DNA of 57,247 nucleotides from Lysobacteraceae bacterium (GCA_008015095.1 SSEV01000016.1:1-57247); one strand, 5' to 3'. Shown: positions 34,982-44,973, numbered from the stretch's first letter. Made by a program: numbers and translations. The notes: generated by a model from the sequence alone, not told the origin.

Positions 34982-37047
34982 CTTCTCCCGCTTCCACCAA
35001 ACTGCGCGTCGCCGTGGTCGGCGCCGGCTATGTCGCCACGCATCATCTCTCTGCGCTGTCGCGTCTGGATTTCGTCGAGATCGTCGGCCTGTGCGACAGC
35101 AACCCGCAAGCCGCGCAAGCGCTCGCACAGCGTTTCAGCATTGGCGCCGTCGGCGCCCGGCTGGCCGATCTGGCCCAAACGCGGCCGGACATGGTCTACG
35201 TGCTGACTCCGCCCGCATCGCACGCCGCATTGGCGATCGAAGCGATGGAGATGGGGTGCCATGTCCTGGTCGAGAAGCCGATCGCCGACAGCGTCGCCGA
35301 GTGCGAGGCGATGCTGGCCAAGGCCAAAGCGACCGGCCGACGCCTGGGCGTCAATCATTCCGACCTCTTCGACCCGGTGGTGATGCGCGCGCTCGACGCC
35401 GTGCGTTCGGGTCGGATCGGCGAGGTGCGTTCGGTGGACATCGTGCGCAACTCGGAGTATCCGCCCTATGCCGGCGGACCGCTGCCGGGCATGGTCGCGC
35501 AGGGGTCGTACCCGTTCCGCGATCTCGGGGTGCACGGTCTGTACACCATCGAAGCTTTCCTCGGCACGATCGGCCGCGTCGACGTGCAATATCAATCGAG
35601 CGGCAACGACCCGAACCTGGCCTTCGACGAATGGCAGGCGCAGGCGCATGGCGAGCGCGGCATCGGCCGCCTGTTGCTGTCGTGGAACGCGCGTCCGATG
35701 GAGAACCGCCTGATCGTGCGCGGCACCCGCGGCATCATCGAAGCGGATCGCTTCACCCAGATCTGCCGGATCCATCGCGTGCTCCCTGGACCGAAGTTCA
35801 TCGGCATCCTGCTCAACACATTCTTCAGCGCGGCCAAGGACGTCTTCCGCATTCCGCTCAACGTGCTGCGCTTCGCCACCGGGCGCCTGAAGCCGTCGCC
35901 CGGCATCCAGCTCGGCGCCGAAGCTTTCGCGCGCGCAGTGCGCGCCGGCGAGGAGCCGCCATTCGGCGCCGAAGACGGCTTGCGCATCGCGCGCATGCTC
36001 GACCCGCTGTGCGCCGCACCCGATCGCGAGCGCACGCAGGAACTGGCCGCGCGCTATGCGGCGCTTCCGCCAGCCGATGCATTGGTCACTGGCGCGGCGG
36101 GTTTCCTCGGCCGCGCGTTGGTGTCGGCACTGCGCGCACGCGGACTGACCGTCCGCGTGCTGGTGCGCCGACCGGTAAAGGCCTATCGCGAAGATCCCGA
36201 CATCCAATGCGTCATCGGCGACCTGGGCGATCCGCAGATCGTCGACCACGCCGTGGCCGGCGCGGGCACGGTGTATCACGTCGGCGCGGCGATGCGCGGC
36301 GGACCGCGCGATTTCGAGGCCGGCACGACCTGGGGCACGCGCAACGTGATCGCCGCCTGTCGTCGTCACGGATCGCGGCGTCTGGTCTACGTCAGTTCGA
36401 TGAGCGTCTACGACCATGCCGGTCGCGGCAAACACGAAGTGCTGACCGAAAATTACCGCTTCGAGCCGTATCCGCAATGGCGCGGCGCTTACACCCAGAC
36501 CAAACTCACCGCGGAGCAAGAGGTCTCGGCCGCGATCGCCAAAGGCCTGCCCGCAGTGATCCTGCGCCCGGGACAGATCTTCGGGCCAGGGGCCGAACAG
36601 GTCACGCCGAACGGCACCATCGCGCTCGCCGGCCGCTGGCTGGCCATCGGCGATGGCCGCCAGCCGCTGCCGCTGATCTACCGCGACGATGTCGTCGACG
36701 CGCTGATCCTGGCTTCGGAATCGCCCGATGCGGTCGGCGGGATCTTCAACGTCGTCGATACCGACAGCGTCAGCCGCGACGAATATCTGCGCCGATGCAA
36801 GCGCAGGCTCGGCACGGATCTGCGTCTGTTGCGCGTGCCAGGCTGGATCTTCATGGGTCTCGCGCTGGGCGTGGAAGTGCTCGGCAAATTGCTCAAGCGC
36901 GACGTGCCGCTGACGCGCTACCGGGTGCGTTCACTGCGACCGTTGAGCAATTTCGATACCAGCGCCGCGCGTCAGCGCCTGGGATGGACGCCACGCATCG
37001 GCGTGCGCGCAGGGCTGGATCGCACCTTCGGCGCGAATGAAGGCTGA
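34978..37047 (+). CDS. Gfo/Idh/MocA oxidoreductase fused to an SDR epimerase/dehydratase
   Basis: A 689-residue two-enzyme fusion. Residues ~8-360 are a Gfo/Idh/MocA oxidoreductase: VAVVGAGYVATHHLSAL binds NAD(P), EKPIADS carries the family lysine (~99) and DLGVHGLYTIEAFLG holds the catalytic-site His. From ~365 a second Rossmann domain begins (ALVTGAAGFLGRALVSAL), with SSMSVYDHA and AYTQTKLTAE giving the YxxxK pair (~503). Both halves look intact. Together they could oxidise and then rearrange a sugar nucleotide or a sugar on a carrier. I start at 34978 (ATGA overlap). It is the last gene of this block. Confidence 0.9.
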   Translation: MTSPASTKLRVAVVGAGYVATHHLSALSRLDFVEIVGLCDSNPQAAQALAQRFSIGAVGARLADLAQTRPDMVYVLTPPASHAALAIEAMEMGCHVLVEKPIADSVAECEAMLAKAKATGRRLGVNHSDLFDPVVMRALDAVRSGRIGEVRSVDIVRNSEYPPYAGGPLPGMVAQGSYPFRDLGVHGLYTIEAFLGTIGRVDVQYQSSGNDPNLAFDEWQAQAHGERGIGRLLLSWNARPMENRLIVRGTRGIIEADRFTQICRIHRVLPGPKFIGILLNTFFSAAKDVFRIPLNVLRFATGRLKPSPGIQLGAEAFARAVRAGEEPPFGAEDGLRIARMLDPLCAAPDRERTQELAARYAALPPADALVTGAAGFLGRALVSALRARGLTVRVLVRRPVKAYREDPDIQCVIGDLGDPQIVDHAVAGAGTVYHVGAAMRGGPRDFEAGTTWGTRNVIAACRRHGSRRLVYVSSMSVYDHAGRGKHEVLTENYRFEPYPQWRGAYTQTKLTAEQEVSAAIAKGLPAVILRPGQIFGPGAEQVTPNGTIALAGRWLAIGDGRQPLPLIYRDDVVDALILASESPDAVGGIFNVVDTDSVSRDEYLRRCKRRLGTDLRLLRVPGWIFMGLALGVEVLGKLLKRDVPLTRYRVRSLRPLSNFDTSAARQRLGWTPRIGVRAGLDRTFGANEG

Positions 37048-37142
37048 GCGTCGACCAAGATTCTGCTTCGCTCGTTCGACTTCGCCAATCTCGCTGCGGA
37101 TTGCTACGAACCCATGGCGTTCGGGTATCGCGCGCCTCTCGA

Positions 37143-37988
37143 TCAAGGCTTGCGCGCGAGCACTCTTTGCCAAGGGCTGGCGATTGCAGCCAGCGGCGCG
37201 GCCCAGGCGAGGCGCCCATAGCGTGGATGCAGGCGCAGGCGCTCGCGCACCATCGATTCGACCTGGCAACCGGCGAACATGCGTTTCAACGCAGCGGTGG
37301 AACTGGACCAGGGATACCCCTGCTTGCGCCGCCAGTCGCCGAGCCAGCGCCGCGAATGATATTCGCGCATGCGCAACGGATTGGGTGTGGCCAGATAGAC
37401 ATGGCCTCCGCTGCGGGTGACCCGCAAGAGTTCGGCGACGAACGCGCGGCGCGCCGCATCGGTACTGATGAATTCGAGCACAGACACGCAAGTGACCAGA
37501 TCGAAATGGCCATCCGGGAAAGGCAGTCTTTGCCCCGCGGGCACATGCTCGAAACGCGCGCGTTCCGGCATAAGACCATAACCGAGGGAGCGAATCCGAC
37601 CCGCCTCAACCGCTTCGGCGCTGGCGTCGATTCCCACCACCTCATCGGGAGCGAGGCCCGACAGGGCCAGGGCCACGGTCGTGCCGCCGGTGCCGCAGCC
37701 TGCATCGAGAATTCGGGTTGCCGCGCCCAGGCGTCGCACTAGCGGGGCGCACAGGCTGGTCGCATGCATTTCGACCCGGGTCAGCTCACGCTGCAGGAAA
37801 CGTTCGGACACGCCCTGCGACAGGGCTGCGTCATATTCGCCCGTACCGTCGGAATCATGAATATCGCGCGACGCAGCGCCGCGCAGCACCGATTCGACGA
37901 ATTGCGACCGAAAAGGCTCGCGCATCGTCGGTCCCTCTGAAGACATCGCACTCTCCATCCCGCTCGCTGCCGCCACGGCTTCGCTCAT
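37143..37988 (-). CDS. Class I SAM-dependent methyltransferase
   Basis: A 281-residue methyltransferase: motif I RILDAGCGTGGTTVALA, VGIDASAEAVEAG, then FDLVTCVSVLEFI and the C-terminal GGHVYLATPNPLRMREYHSRRWLGDW typical of Methyltransf_11/23 sugar or quinone methylases. AGGGA lies 7 nt before the ATG at 37988 (MSEAVAAAS), so I shorten the track ORF. It lies convergent to the fusion gene and downstream of the acyltransferase on the same strand. Acceptor unknown; EPS modification is inferred from location. Confidence 0.82.
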   Translation of the reverse strand: MSEAVAAASGMESAMSSEGPTMREPFRSQFVESVLRGAASRDIHDSDGTGEYDAALSQGVSERFLQRELTRVEMHATSLCAPLVRRLGAATRILDAGCGTGGTTVALALSGLAPDEVVGIDASAEAVEAGRIRSLGYGLMPERARFEHVPAGQRLPFPDGHFDLVTCVSVLEFISTDAARRAFVAELLRVTRSGGHVYLATPNPLRMREYHSRRWLGDWRRKQGYPWSSSTAALKRMFAGCQVESMVRERLRLHPRYGRLAWAAPLAAIASPWQRVLARKP

Positions 37989-38126
37989 GATCTTCCCTGT
38001 CCCGCATATCCCCAATGTCGCGGCCACGGACGGGCCGCCCCTATTGATTTCGACCGGCAACCTGTCTTCAACATCCTGCCCGTTCGCGGCGATTCTACTA
38101 TGCTGCGGCGCGACTACGAGGCGGCT

Positions 38127-39164
38127 CTACGGCGAGGCGGCGGCCTCGCGCCTTTTCCACCAGGCCCGGATCGCGCGCATCGCAGGACGTTCCACCGTCC
38201 AGGTCAGCAGCGTGGCCAGCCCCAGCGCCACGGCCAGCGCCACCAGCACCGCTCCCCAACTGTGCAGCCCCATGCGCTCCAGACGATTGATCAGCGCAAA
38301 ACCGATCGCCTGGTGCAGCAGGTACAGCGAATACGAAATCGCCCCGAAAAAGGCGAACACCGGCCGATCGAGCCAACGCAGCCAACCGGCGATGAAGATC
38401 GCGAAGATCGCACTGCAGATCAGCGCCACCAGCAGATAGATCGGTTGTTTGGCGATACCGATCGCGGCCAGGCTGAGCGCGATCATCGCCAGATTCAACG
38501 GCAACTCGCCTGGCCTGTCCTTGCGTGTGTAGATCCGATAGAACAGGATCCCAAGCGCGAAGAACGGGACATGCAACAGAATCAACAGCTCGCGTGCGGT
38601 ATACGAGAAATGGGCTTGGCGCTGCTCGGCTAGGCCATAGATCACCGCGAGCGCCAACCACGCGCCAATGATCCAATGAATCCGGCGCAACTGCCCGAAT
38701 ACGAACCACGCCAGCATCTGCGCATAGAAGAACAATTCGACTTCGAGCGTCCAGTACGACCCATCCAGAGATTCCGGCCCGAGCATTTGCTGGATCATGG
38801 TCAGATTCACCAGCAAATCCGACAACGGCAGCCGCTGTTGCGGCATGCCGATGGTATAGACCACCGTCGCCGTCAGCGCCAATGCGACCCAATACGCCGG
38901 AAACAACCGCGAGAAGCGCGACATCGCGAAATCCATCGCATTGCGGGTCCGCTCAAGGGTCATAAAGATCACGAAACCGCTGATCAGGAAGAACAGATGC
39001 ACCCCATAGTTCCCGGCCGGGAACCCGAACCCGAGCGGATTCCTGTGACCGATCTGCTGATCGTAGAAGGTCGTGTAATGAAACAACATGACGGCCAGCG
39101 CGGCCAAGCCGCGCAACGCATCCAATTCGATCACACGCTGATTTGCGCGCGCGGCCTGCTCCAC
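38127..39164 (-). CDS. AT3-family acyltransferase (OafA/YrhL-like)
   Basis: A 345-residue membrane O-acyltransferase with ~10 membrane segments. It has the family hallmarks ELDALRGLAALAVMLFHY (with the essential His), SRFSRLFPAYW, SYWTLEVELFFY and ISYSLYLLHQAIGF. Such proteins transfer acetyl or other acyl groups to periplasmic or lipid-linked glycans. There is no SGNH domain. A GTG at 39164 is the start. It is divergent from the GT4 gene with ~120 nt between starts. A deacetylase-rich locus plus an acyltransferase suggests controlled acylation of the polymer. Confidence 0.9.
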   Translation of the reverse strand: MEQAARANQRVIELDALRGLAALAVMLFHYTTFYDQQIGHRNPLGFGFPAGNYGVHLFFLISGFVIFMTLERTRNAMDFAMSRFSRLFPAYWVALALTATVVYTIGMPQQRLPLSDLLVNLTMIQQMLGPESLDGSYWTLEVELFFYAQMLAWFVFGQLRRIHWIIGAWLALAVIYGLAEQRQAHFSYTARELLILLHVPFFALGILFYRIYTRKDRPGELPLNLAMIALSLAAIGIAKQPIYLLVALICSAIFAIFIAGWLRWLDRPVFAFFGAISYSLYLLHQAIGFALINRLERMGLHSWGAVLVALAVALGLATLLTWTVERPAMRAIRAWWKRREAAASP

Positions 39165-39287
39165 ACCCGATCCCCTTGTCGTTCAACTTTATGATTTTGG
39201 GCTTATTATTACGCGTTTTACCGCGGACCGGGGCCAGCGGAGCCATTCCCTGCCTTTTTGAGACTCCACACGCAGAATCGGACCGAT

Positions 39288-40469
39288 ATGCGCATCCTGG
39301 TCGTAACCTCGCAATTTCCGATTGTCGGCGAACCCAATCGCGGCCGACCGATCCATCAGACCGTCCGCGAACTGTCGAAACTCGCCGATGTCCGCGTGCT
39401 CAGTCCCGTCGCCCAATATCCTAGCTGGGCGACTCCTCGCAGTTATCTGTTCCGTGCTGCGGACCCTGGTTTTTTGGTGCCCGGCTGCGATACGCGTTAC
39501 GTGACCTATCCCGCCCTGCCGATGATCAGTCGCCCGTTCAACGGCTGGCTGTGCGCCGGCGCCTTGCATGCGCCGCTGCGCGAATTCGCTCCGGATGTCG
39601 TGCTGTCCTACTGGCTTTACCCGGATGCGTTCGGCGCGATGCGATCAGCCGCGCGCGCGCGGCTGCCGCTGGTGGTGGGTGCGAGAGGCTCAGACCTGCG
39701 CGTGCGCGATGCAGTCAGCCGCCGCCTGACCCGTCCGGTCGTACAGAACGCGCAACGGGTGCTCGTCGTCAGCGAAGATCTCGGCCGGGTCGCAGTCGCG
39801 GCTTACGCCGCCGATGCCGCACGCATCCGAGTGATCTCGAATGGCTGCGACGCATCGATCTTCCATCCGCGCAATCGCGGCGATGCGCGTGATGCGCTGG
39901 GTATCGATACGAAAACCGAACTGGTGACCTACGTCGGTCGTCTGGTGCCCGAGAAAGGCCTGCGCGAACTGCTCGATGCGATGCGCATGTTGGCGGCTGA
40001 ACGCCCGGATCTTCAGATGGCGTTCGTCGGCGAAGGCCCCATGCGCGGCGAACTGGAAGCGCGCATCGCTGCCGATCCGGCGTTGCGCGTGCGCCTGGTC
40101 GGCGCGCAGGGGCCGATGCAGGTCGCCGAATGGATGGCGGCTTCCGATCTGGTGACGCTGCCCAGCTATTCGGAAGGGCATCCGAACGTGCTGGTCGAGG
40201 CACTGGCCTGCGGCCGACCGGTGGTGGCGACGCCAGTCGGCGGCATCCCCGAGGTGGTGGATGCCACGACCGGCGTCATGATCGCGGCCCGGGATCCGCA
40301 AGCGCTGGCGGCGGGCTTGCGTGAAGCGCTCTCCAGGCACTGGGATGCCGCCGCCTTAGCGCGGCGATTCTCGCGCGGCTGGGATCAGGTCGCACGCGAT
40401 ACGCTGCAGGCCTGCGAAGAGGCGCGCGCGGAGTTCGTTGGCGCTATCCGCAACGCGGAGGCCGCATGA
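39288..40469 (+). CDS. Glycosyltransferase family 4
   Basis: A 393-residue GT-B enzyme with ILVVTSQFPIVGEPNRG and VVLSYWLYPDAFGAM in the N-lobe. The C-lobe has VTYVGRLVPEKGLRELLDAM, FVGEGPMRGELEA and the EX7E motif in SEGHPNVLVEALACGRPVVATPVGGIPEVV. It is the first gene of a plus-strand run leading into the amidotransferase ~100 nt downstream. I use the ATG at 39288 instead of the TTG at 39258. Donor sugar unknown. Confidence 0.92.
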   Translation: MRILVVTSQFPIVGEPNRGRPIHQTVRELSKLADVRVLSPVAQYPSWATPRSYLFRAADPGFLVPGCDTRYVTYPALPMISRPFNGWLCAGALHAPLREFAPDVVLSYWLYPDAFGAMRSAARARLPLVVGARGSDLRVRDAVSRRLTRPVVQNAQRVLVVSEDLGRVAVAAYAADAARIRVISNGCDASIFHPRNRGDARDALGIDTKTELVTYVGRLVPEKGLRELLDAMRMLAAERPDLQMAFVGEGPMRGELEARIAADPALRVRLVGAQGPMQVAEWMAASDLVTLPSYSEGHPNVLVEALACGRPVVATPVGGIPEVVDATTGVMIAARDPQALAAGLREALSRHWDAAALARRFSRGWDQVARDTLQACEEARAEFVGAIRNAEAA

Positions 40470-40568
40470 ACTTGCCGCGCCCCCCGCAAGATTGGCAGCA
40501 TGACCGGGCTTTTTCCGTTGTGACGACCATCGGTCCCGGGGCGGGACCACGACAGGGGGCTTGATCAC

Positions 40569-42563
40569 GTGTGCGGTATCGCCGGTTTCTGCGGAACAGA
40601 TGTCGTTCCGGACAATGCGCATCCGCTGCTGCAGCGGATGATCCGCACGCTCGCCCATCGCGGTCCCGATGGCTACGGCTTCCATGCCGACACAGGTATC
40701 GGCCTCGCGCACGCGCGGCTGTCGATCATCGACCTGAGCACCGGCGATCAACCGATCCATAATCCGCGGCGCACGGTCTGGACCGTGTTCAACGGCGAAA
40801 TCTTCAATTACGTCGAACTGCGCCGCGAACTCGAAGCGGAAGGCCGCACGTTTTACACCCGTTCCGACACCGAAGTGATCGTGCACTTGTACGATCGCGA
40901 CGGCGATCGTTTCGTCGAACATCTCAACGGCCAATTCGCGATCGCGCTCTGGGACGGCGAACGTCGACGCCTGGTGCTGGCCCGCGATCGCGCCGGTATT
41001 CGTCCGCTGTATCTGGCGCGCGACGACGACCGGCTCTGGTTCGCGTCGGAAGTCAAAGCCCTGCTCGCGGCGCTGCCGCAGCGCGCCACGATCGATACAG
41101 TCGGATTGGCCGAGACCTTCAGCACATGGTCTCCGATCGAACCGCATACTTTGTATCGCGGCATCGACAGCCTGCCGCCCGGACATCTGCTGACGATCGA
41201 GGCCGACGGACGCGAACAGTTGCGCCGTTACTGGGACTGGACGTTTCCCGACGCGGCGGACACCGCGCCCGCACGCTTCCCGCTGAGCGTGGAGGCGGCG
41301 ACGACCGAGTTGCGTGAGTTGCTGATCGACGCGGTGCGGCTGCAATTGCGCGCCGACGTTCCGGTCGGCGCCTATCTCAGCGGCGGCCTCGATTCATCGG
41401 GCATCGTCGCCATGATCCGCGGCTTTACCGACACCCCGGTGCGCACCTTCTCGGTCGCGTTCGAAGACGGCGAATTCGACGAGAGCGAACACCAGCAGGC
41501 GATGGTGCGTCATCTGGGCACAGACCACACCACCCTGCGCTGCGGCCGGCGCGCTATCGGCGAAGCGTTCCCGCGACTGATCCGACACACCGAAACACCG
41601 GTGCTGCGGACGGCGCCTGTCCCGCTGATGCTGCTTTCCGGCAGCGTGCGCGAGCATGGCTACAAGGTCGTGCTGACCGGCGAAGGCGCAGACGAGGTCT
41701 TCGGCGGCTACGACCTGTTCAAGGAAGCCAAGGTGCGCCGGTTCTGGGCGCGGCAACCGCAATCCAAACTGCGGCCACGCCTGCTGGAGCGGCTCTATGG
41801 CTATCTGCCCAATTCGCCGGTGCGTAACCCGGCCTTCGCGCAGTCGTTCTTCGGTCAGGGCATGGAGCATATGCGACGCCCCATCTTCGCTCATGCGCCA
41901 CGCTGGATCACTTCGCAACGCGCCCTCGGCCTGTTGTCGTCCGAGCTGCGCGCGGAGCTCGGCGACTGGGATGTGTTCGCTCGATTCGAGGCCACGCTGC
42001 CCCAGGACATCGGCGGCTGGAGCCCGCTGGCGCAGGACCAGTATGTCGAGGCCAAGTCGTTGCTTGCGGGCTATCTGCTGTCCTCGCAAGGCGACCGGGT
42101 CGCAATGGCGAATTCGATCGAAGGCCGCTTCCCGTATCTCGACCATCGCGTGATCGAATTCGCCAACCGGCTGCCGCCAAGCTACAAAATCCGTGGACTC
42201 ACCGAAAAATACCTGCTCCGCCGCGCGTTGGCCGATCTATTGCCGCAGGACATCGTCACCCGCACCAAACAGCCCTATCGCGCGCCCGACAGCGCCAGCT
42301 TCTTTTTCGATGGGCAGCCTCTGGATTACGTCGCGGACCTGATGAGCGCCGAACGCATCCGCGCAGCGGGCTACTTCGATGCGGCGGCGGTAGGCCGCTT
42401 GTTCGAGAAATGCCGCGCCGGACGCGCCGCCGGGTTTGCCGACAACCAGGCCTTCGTCGGCGTGCTCTCTACCATGCTGGTGCACGAGATGCTGCGCAAC
42501 GGCGCATTCGCCCGCGAGTCCGCCGTTCCATCGGCTTCGGCCGCACCAGCCGCTGCCATCTGA
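40569..42563 (+). CDS. asnB: Asparagine-synthase-type amidotransferase (glutamine-hydrolysing)
   Basis: A 664-residue class II amidotransferase. GTG start, so Met/Cys is MCGIAGFCG with the nucleophile Cys2; the glutaminase domain shows AHRGPDGYG and FNGEIFNYVELR. The synthetase domain has the PP-loop SGGLDSSGIV (~274), GEGADEVFGGYDLF and EGRFPYLDHRV. The gene resembles the amidotransferase of XrtA-type EPS loci (TIGR03108-like, from memory). It may supply ammonia for amidating a sugar acid or a carrier-bound acid instead of making asparagine. AGGGGG lies ~12 nt before the start. It is followed by a methyltransferase. Confidence 0.9.
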   Translation: MCGIAGFCGTDVVPDNAHPLLQRMIRTLAHRGPDGYGFHADTGIGLAHARLSIIDLSTGDQPIHNPRRTVWTVFNGEIFNYVELRRELEAEGRTFYTRSDTEVIVHLYDRDGDRFVEHLNGQFAIALWDGERRRLVLARDRAGIRPLYLARDDDRLWFASEVKALLAALPQRATIDTVGLAETFSTWSPIEPHTLYRGIDSLPPGHLLTIEADGREQLRRYWDWTFPDAADTAPARFPLSVEAATTELRELLIDAVRLQLRADVPVGAYLSGGLDSSGIVAMIRGFTDTPVRTFSVAFEDGEFDESEHQQAMVRHLGTDHTTLRCGRRAIGEAFPRLIRHTETPVLRTAPVPLMLLSGSVREHGYKVVLTGEGADEVFGGYDLFKEAKVRRFWARQPQSKLRPRLLERLYGYLPNSPVRNPAFAQSFFGQGMEHMRRPIFAHAPRWITSQRALGLLSSELRAELGDWDVFARFEATLPQDIGGWSPLAQDQYVEAKSLLAGYLLSSQGDRVAMANSIEGRFPYLDHRVIEFANRLPPSYKIRGLTEKYLLRRALADLLPQDIVTRTKQPYRAPDSASFFFDGQPLDYVADLMSAERIRAAGYFDAAAVGRLFEKCRAGRAAGFADNQAFVGVLSTMLVHEMLRNGAFARESAVPSASAAPAAAI

Positions 42564-42582
42564 CCTCAGGACATCGAACCGC

Positions 42583-43512
42583 ATGCATTGGCGCATCAAA
42601 GGCGTATTGCAGAAGATCCTCGGCGTGATGCCCTACGGGCATGCGTTGCACTACCGTCTGCAACGCAACTACGGCGGCATGCGCGACATCCGCCGCGAAT
42701 GCACGATGAAGATCGACGACTGGGCGATCATGGCCGAGCACTTGCGCGATGCGGGCCAGCGCATTCCCGGTGCGCGGCTGGCGGAAATCGGCACCGGCTG
42801 GTACCCGACACTGCCTTTGGCCTGCTATCTCGGCGGAGCCTCGGAAGTGCATACCTTCGATTTGAACCGCCTCATCAAGCCCGAACTGGTGGCCCGTTGC
42901 ATCGAAGTCCTCGGCGAGCAACTGCCGCGGATCGCCGAAGTCAGTGGAGCGGATGCGTCATCCGTGCACGCGCGCTACCGACGTCTGCAGGCCGCAACCG
43001 ACACTTCGGACCTCACTCGCCTGAGCGATGGCGTGATCCGGTATCACGCCCCCATCGATTTCACCGCCTCCGGCCTGCCAGACGCTGCAGTCGATGTCGT
43101 GTTCTCGAACAGCGTGCTCGAACACGTCCCGCCCGAGGTCGTGCGCCCGATCTACAACGCGGCGATGCGTCTGCTCGCGCCTGGCGGACTGATGTTCCAT
43201 TCGGTGAATTGCGGCGATCACTACGCCTATATCGACCCTACAATCCACCAGTTGCACTACCTCCGATTCTCGGACGCGCAATGGAAATTCTGGAACAACG
43301 CATTCCTTTATCAGAACCGTCTGCGTGCGCACGTTTTCGTCGACGCCGCCCGCGACGCCGGCTTCGAGATCGCGCTTGACACATCGAACCCGCGCCCCGA
43401 ACGGCTGAAGCAGCTCGCAGAAATGCCCGTGCACGCCCAATTCGCGCACATCCCCCCAGAAAAACTGTGTCTGAGCACGGTGGATTTCATCGGACGCAAG
43501 CCGACCGTCTGA
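42583..43512 (+). CDS. SAM-dependent methyltransferase
   Basis: A 309-residue protein with a weak but clear class I fold: LAEIGTGWYPTLPLACYLGG (motif I), TFDLNRLIKPELV (motif II) and VVFSNSVLEHVPPEVV followed by LAPGGLMFHSVNC (motif IV onward). The N-terminus has GVMPYGHALHYRLQRNYGGMRDI, often seen in glycan-locus methyltransferases. It lies ~20 nt after the amidotransferase stop and starts at the ATG at 42583, so it is probably co-transcribed with it. Function inferred; the substrate is not predictable. Confidence 0.78.
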   Translation: MHWRIKGVLQKILGVMPYGHALHYRLQRNYGGMRDIRRECTMKIDDWAIMAEHLRDAGQRIPGARLAEIGTGWYPTLPLACYLGGASEVHTFDLNRLIKPELVARCIEVLGEQLPRIAEVSGADASSVHARYRRLQAATDTSDLTRLSDGVIRYHAPIDFTASGLPDAAVDVVFSNSVLEHVPPEVVRPIYNAAMRLLAPGGLMFHSVNCGDHYAYIDPTIHQLHYLRFSDAQWKFWNNAFLYQNRLRAHVFVDAARDAGFEIALDTSNPRPERLKQLAEMPVHAQFAHIPPEKLCLSTVDFIGRKPTV

Positions 43513-43764
43513 TCACCCGCAGCGAGCCGGCGGCCCAAGGGCGAAACCGCCATTTACGGCTTCTGACTCAAACCTCGGAGTCTGCAATCTCGTCCGTCTA
43601 TCGGGTTTTTCGGATTTTCGGCAAACGCGCCCTATCGCAAACGAAGATCGTGCATCACCTATAAAAAGCAGGGGCGGAAATTGGTTGGGCCTGACCGGAT
43701 AGCGCAGAAGGTCCGGCGGCCCTGACCGGAACGCGATCAGGACTCCAGGATCAATCTTTCACGA

Positions 43765-44973
43765 TCATTCGGATTGCGTCGCCGGCTGTGCGGGACGCAG
43801 TCGCATCAACTTGCCCTCATCCTCGTCCACCAGCAGCCAGATCGATCCGTCGGGGCCTTCGCGCACGTCGCGGATACGCAAGCCGCGATCGGCGATCAGG
43901 CGCTCTTCGTGCACGATGCGATCGCCGTCGAGTTCCAGTCGGATCAACGCATGCCCAGCCAGCGCGCCGACGAAGAGATTGCCCTCCCACTCCGGAAAGG
44001 CCTTGCCGCTGTAGAACAACATGCCGCTCACGGCGGGCGAGACTTCCCACACGTGATGCGGCGGCTCCATGCCCGCTGCGGATTTGCCGACCGATCCGGG
44101 GACTGCAGATCCGCTGTAATCGCGGCCATGGGTAATCACCGGCCATCCGTAGTTGCGGCCGGGCTCCGGAATATTCAATTCGTCGCCGCCCATCGGGCCG
44201 TGCTCGCTGGTCCAGAGCTTGCGCGTAACCGGATGCAACGCAGCCCCCTGCATGTTGCGGTGACCGTACGACCAGATTTCAGGACGCACGCCCCTGCGCT
44301 TGACGAAAGGATTGTCTTCGGGAATACGGCCATCCGGCCAGATCCGCACCAGCTTGCCCTGCAATTTGTCCAGTTCCTGCGCGGTCGGCGCGACTCTGTT
44401 CTCGCCCTGCGTCACGAACAGATGGCCTGCATCGTCGAACACAAGCCGGGAACCGACGTGCGTGCCGCTGGAAAGTTTGGGTTCCTGACTGTAGATCACG
44501 TCGACATCGCGCAACGCATCGCCTTCGAGTCGCGCCCGCGCGACCGCGGTGCCGGCCTTGTTGCCACGAAAATTCGGTTCCGCGAAAGAGAAATAGACCT
44601 GATTGTCCGTGCCGAATTGCGGCGAGAGCACGATATCCAACAATCCGGCCTGCCCGTCGACGAAGATCGCAGGTAACCCGGCGATCGGGTCGGACACACT
44701 GCCATCGACGCCGATCCGGCGCAGTCTGCCGGGCCGTTCGCTCACCAGCATCGCCCCATCCGGCAGAAAGGCCAGGGACCACGGTCGCTCCAGCCCGGTC
44801 ACGACCTCCATGAGTTCGAAGCGAGCTTTTTCGGACGCGAGCGCGACCGCTTGGGCACCCGCCACCGTACGAGGTGGTTCGGCCGGGGGCGTCGGAGCTT
44901 GCCGGCAACCGGCGGATATGCCCGCCCCGACAAGGAGCAAAGCTGAAAACAGCGCCTTTCTGCGATTTTTCAT
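43765..44973 (-). CDS. PQQ-dependent sugar dehydrogenase (soluble aldose type), lipoprotein
   Basis: A 402-residue six-bladed propeller of the glucose/sorbosone dehydrogenase family. The signal peptide ends in a lipobox (GAGISAGC). Family motifs are GLERPWSLAFLPDGAMLVSERPGRLR, GLLDIVLSPQF, YFSFAEPN, GSRLVFDDAGHLFVTQGEN, YGHRNMQGAALHP and WTSEHGPMGGDELN. It likely oxidises aldoses in the periplasm using PQQ and Ca2+. No PQQ-synthesis genes are visible in the window. It is divergent from the acyl-carrier operon (~151 nt between starts). Probably unrelated to EPS synthesis. Confidence 0.9.
   Translation of the reverse strand: MKNRRKALFSALLLVGAGISAGCRQAPTPPAEPPRTVAGAQAVALASEKARFELMEVVTGLERPWSLAFLPDGAMLVSERPGRLRRIGVDGSVSDPIAGLPAIFVDGQAGLLDIVLSPQFGTDNQVYFSFAEPNFRGNKAGTAVARARLEGDALRDVDVIYSQEPKLSSGTHVGSRLVFDDAGHLFVTQGENRVAPTAQELDKLQGKLVRIWPDGRIPEDNPFVKRRGVRPEIWSYGHRNMQGAALHPVTRKLWTSEHGPMGGDELNIPEPGRNYGWPVITHGRDYSGSAVPGSVGKSAAGMEPPHHVWEVSPAVSGMLFYSGKAFPEWEGNLFVGALAGHALIRLELDGDRIVHEERLIADRGLRIRDVREGPDGSIWLLVDEDEGKLMRLRPAQPATQSE

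Noticed and set aside
34966-36519. 517-residue minus-strand ORF opposite the Gfo/Idh/MocA-SDR fusion
   Set aside because: It mirrors an intact two-domain enzyme and spans its domain boundary, so it is a shadow.
35091-37040. 649-residue plus-strand ORF in a second frame of the same region
   Set aside because: It is a frame-shifted reading of the fusion gene, very arginine-rich and without domains.
40569-42563. Housekeeping asparagine synthetase
   Set aside because: The domains fit AsnB, but the location within the EPS locus makes a glycan-related amidotransferase more likely. I keep the symbol only as a family label.
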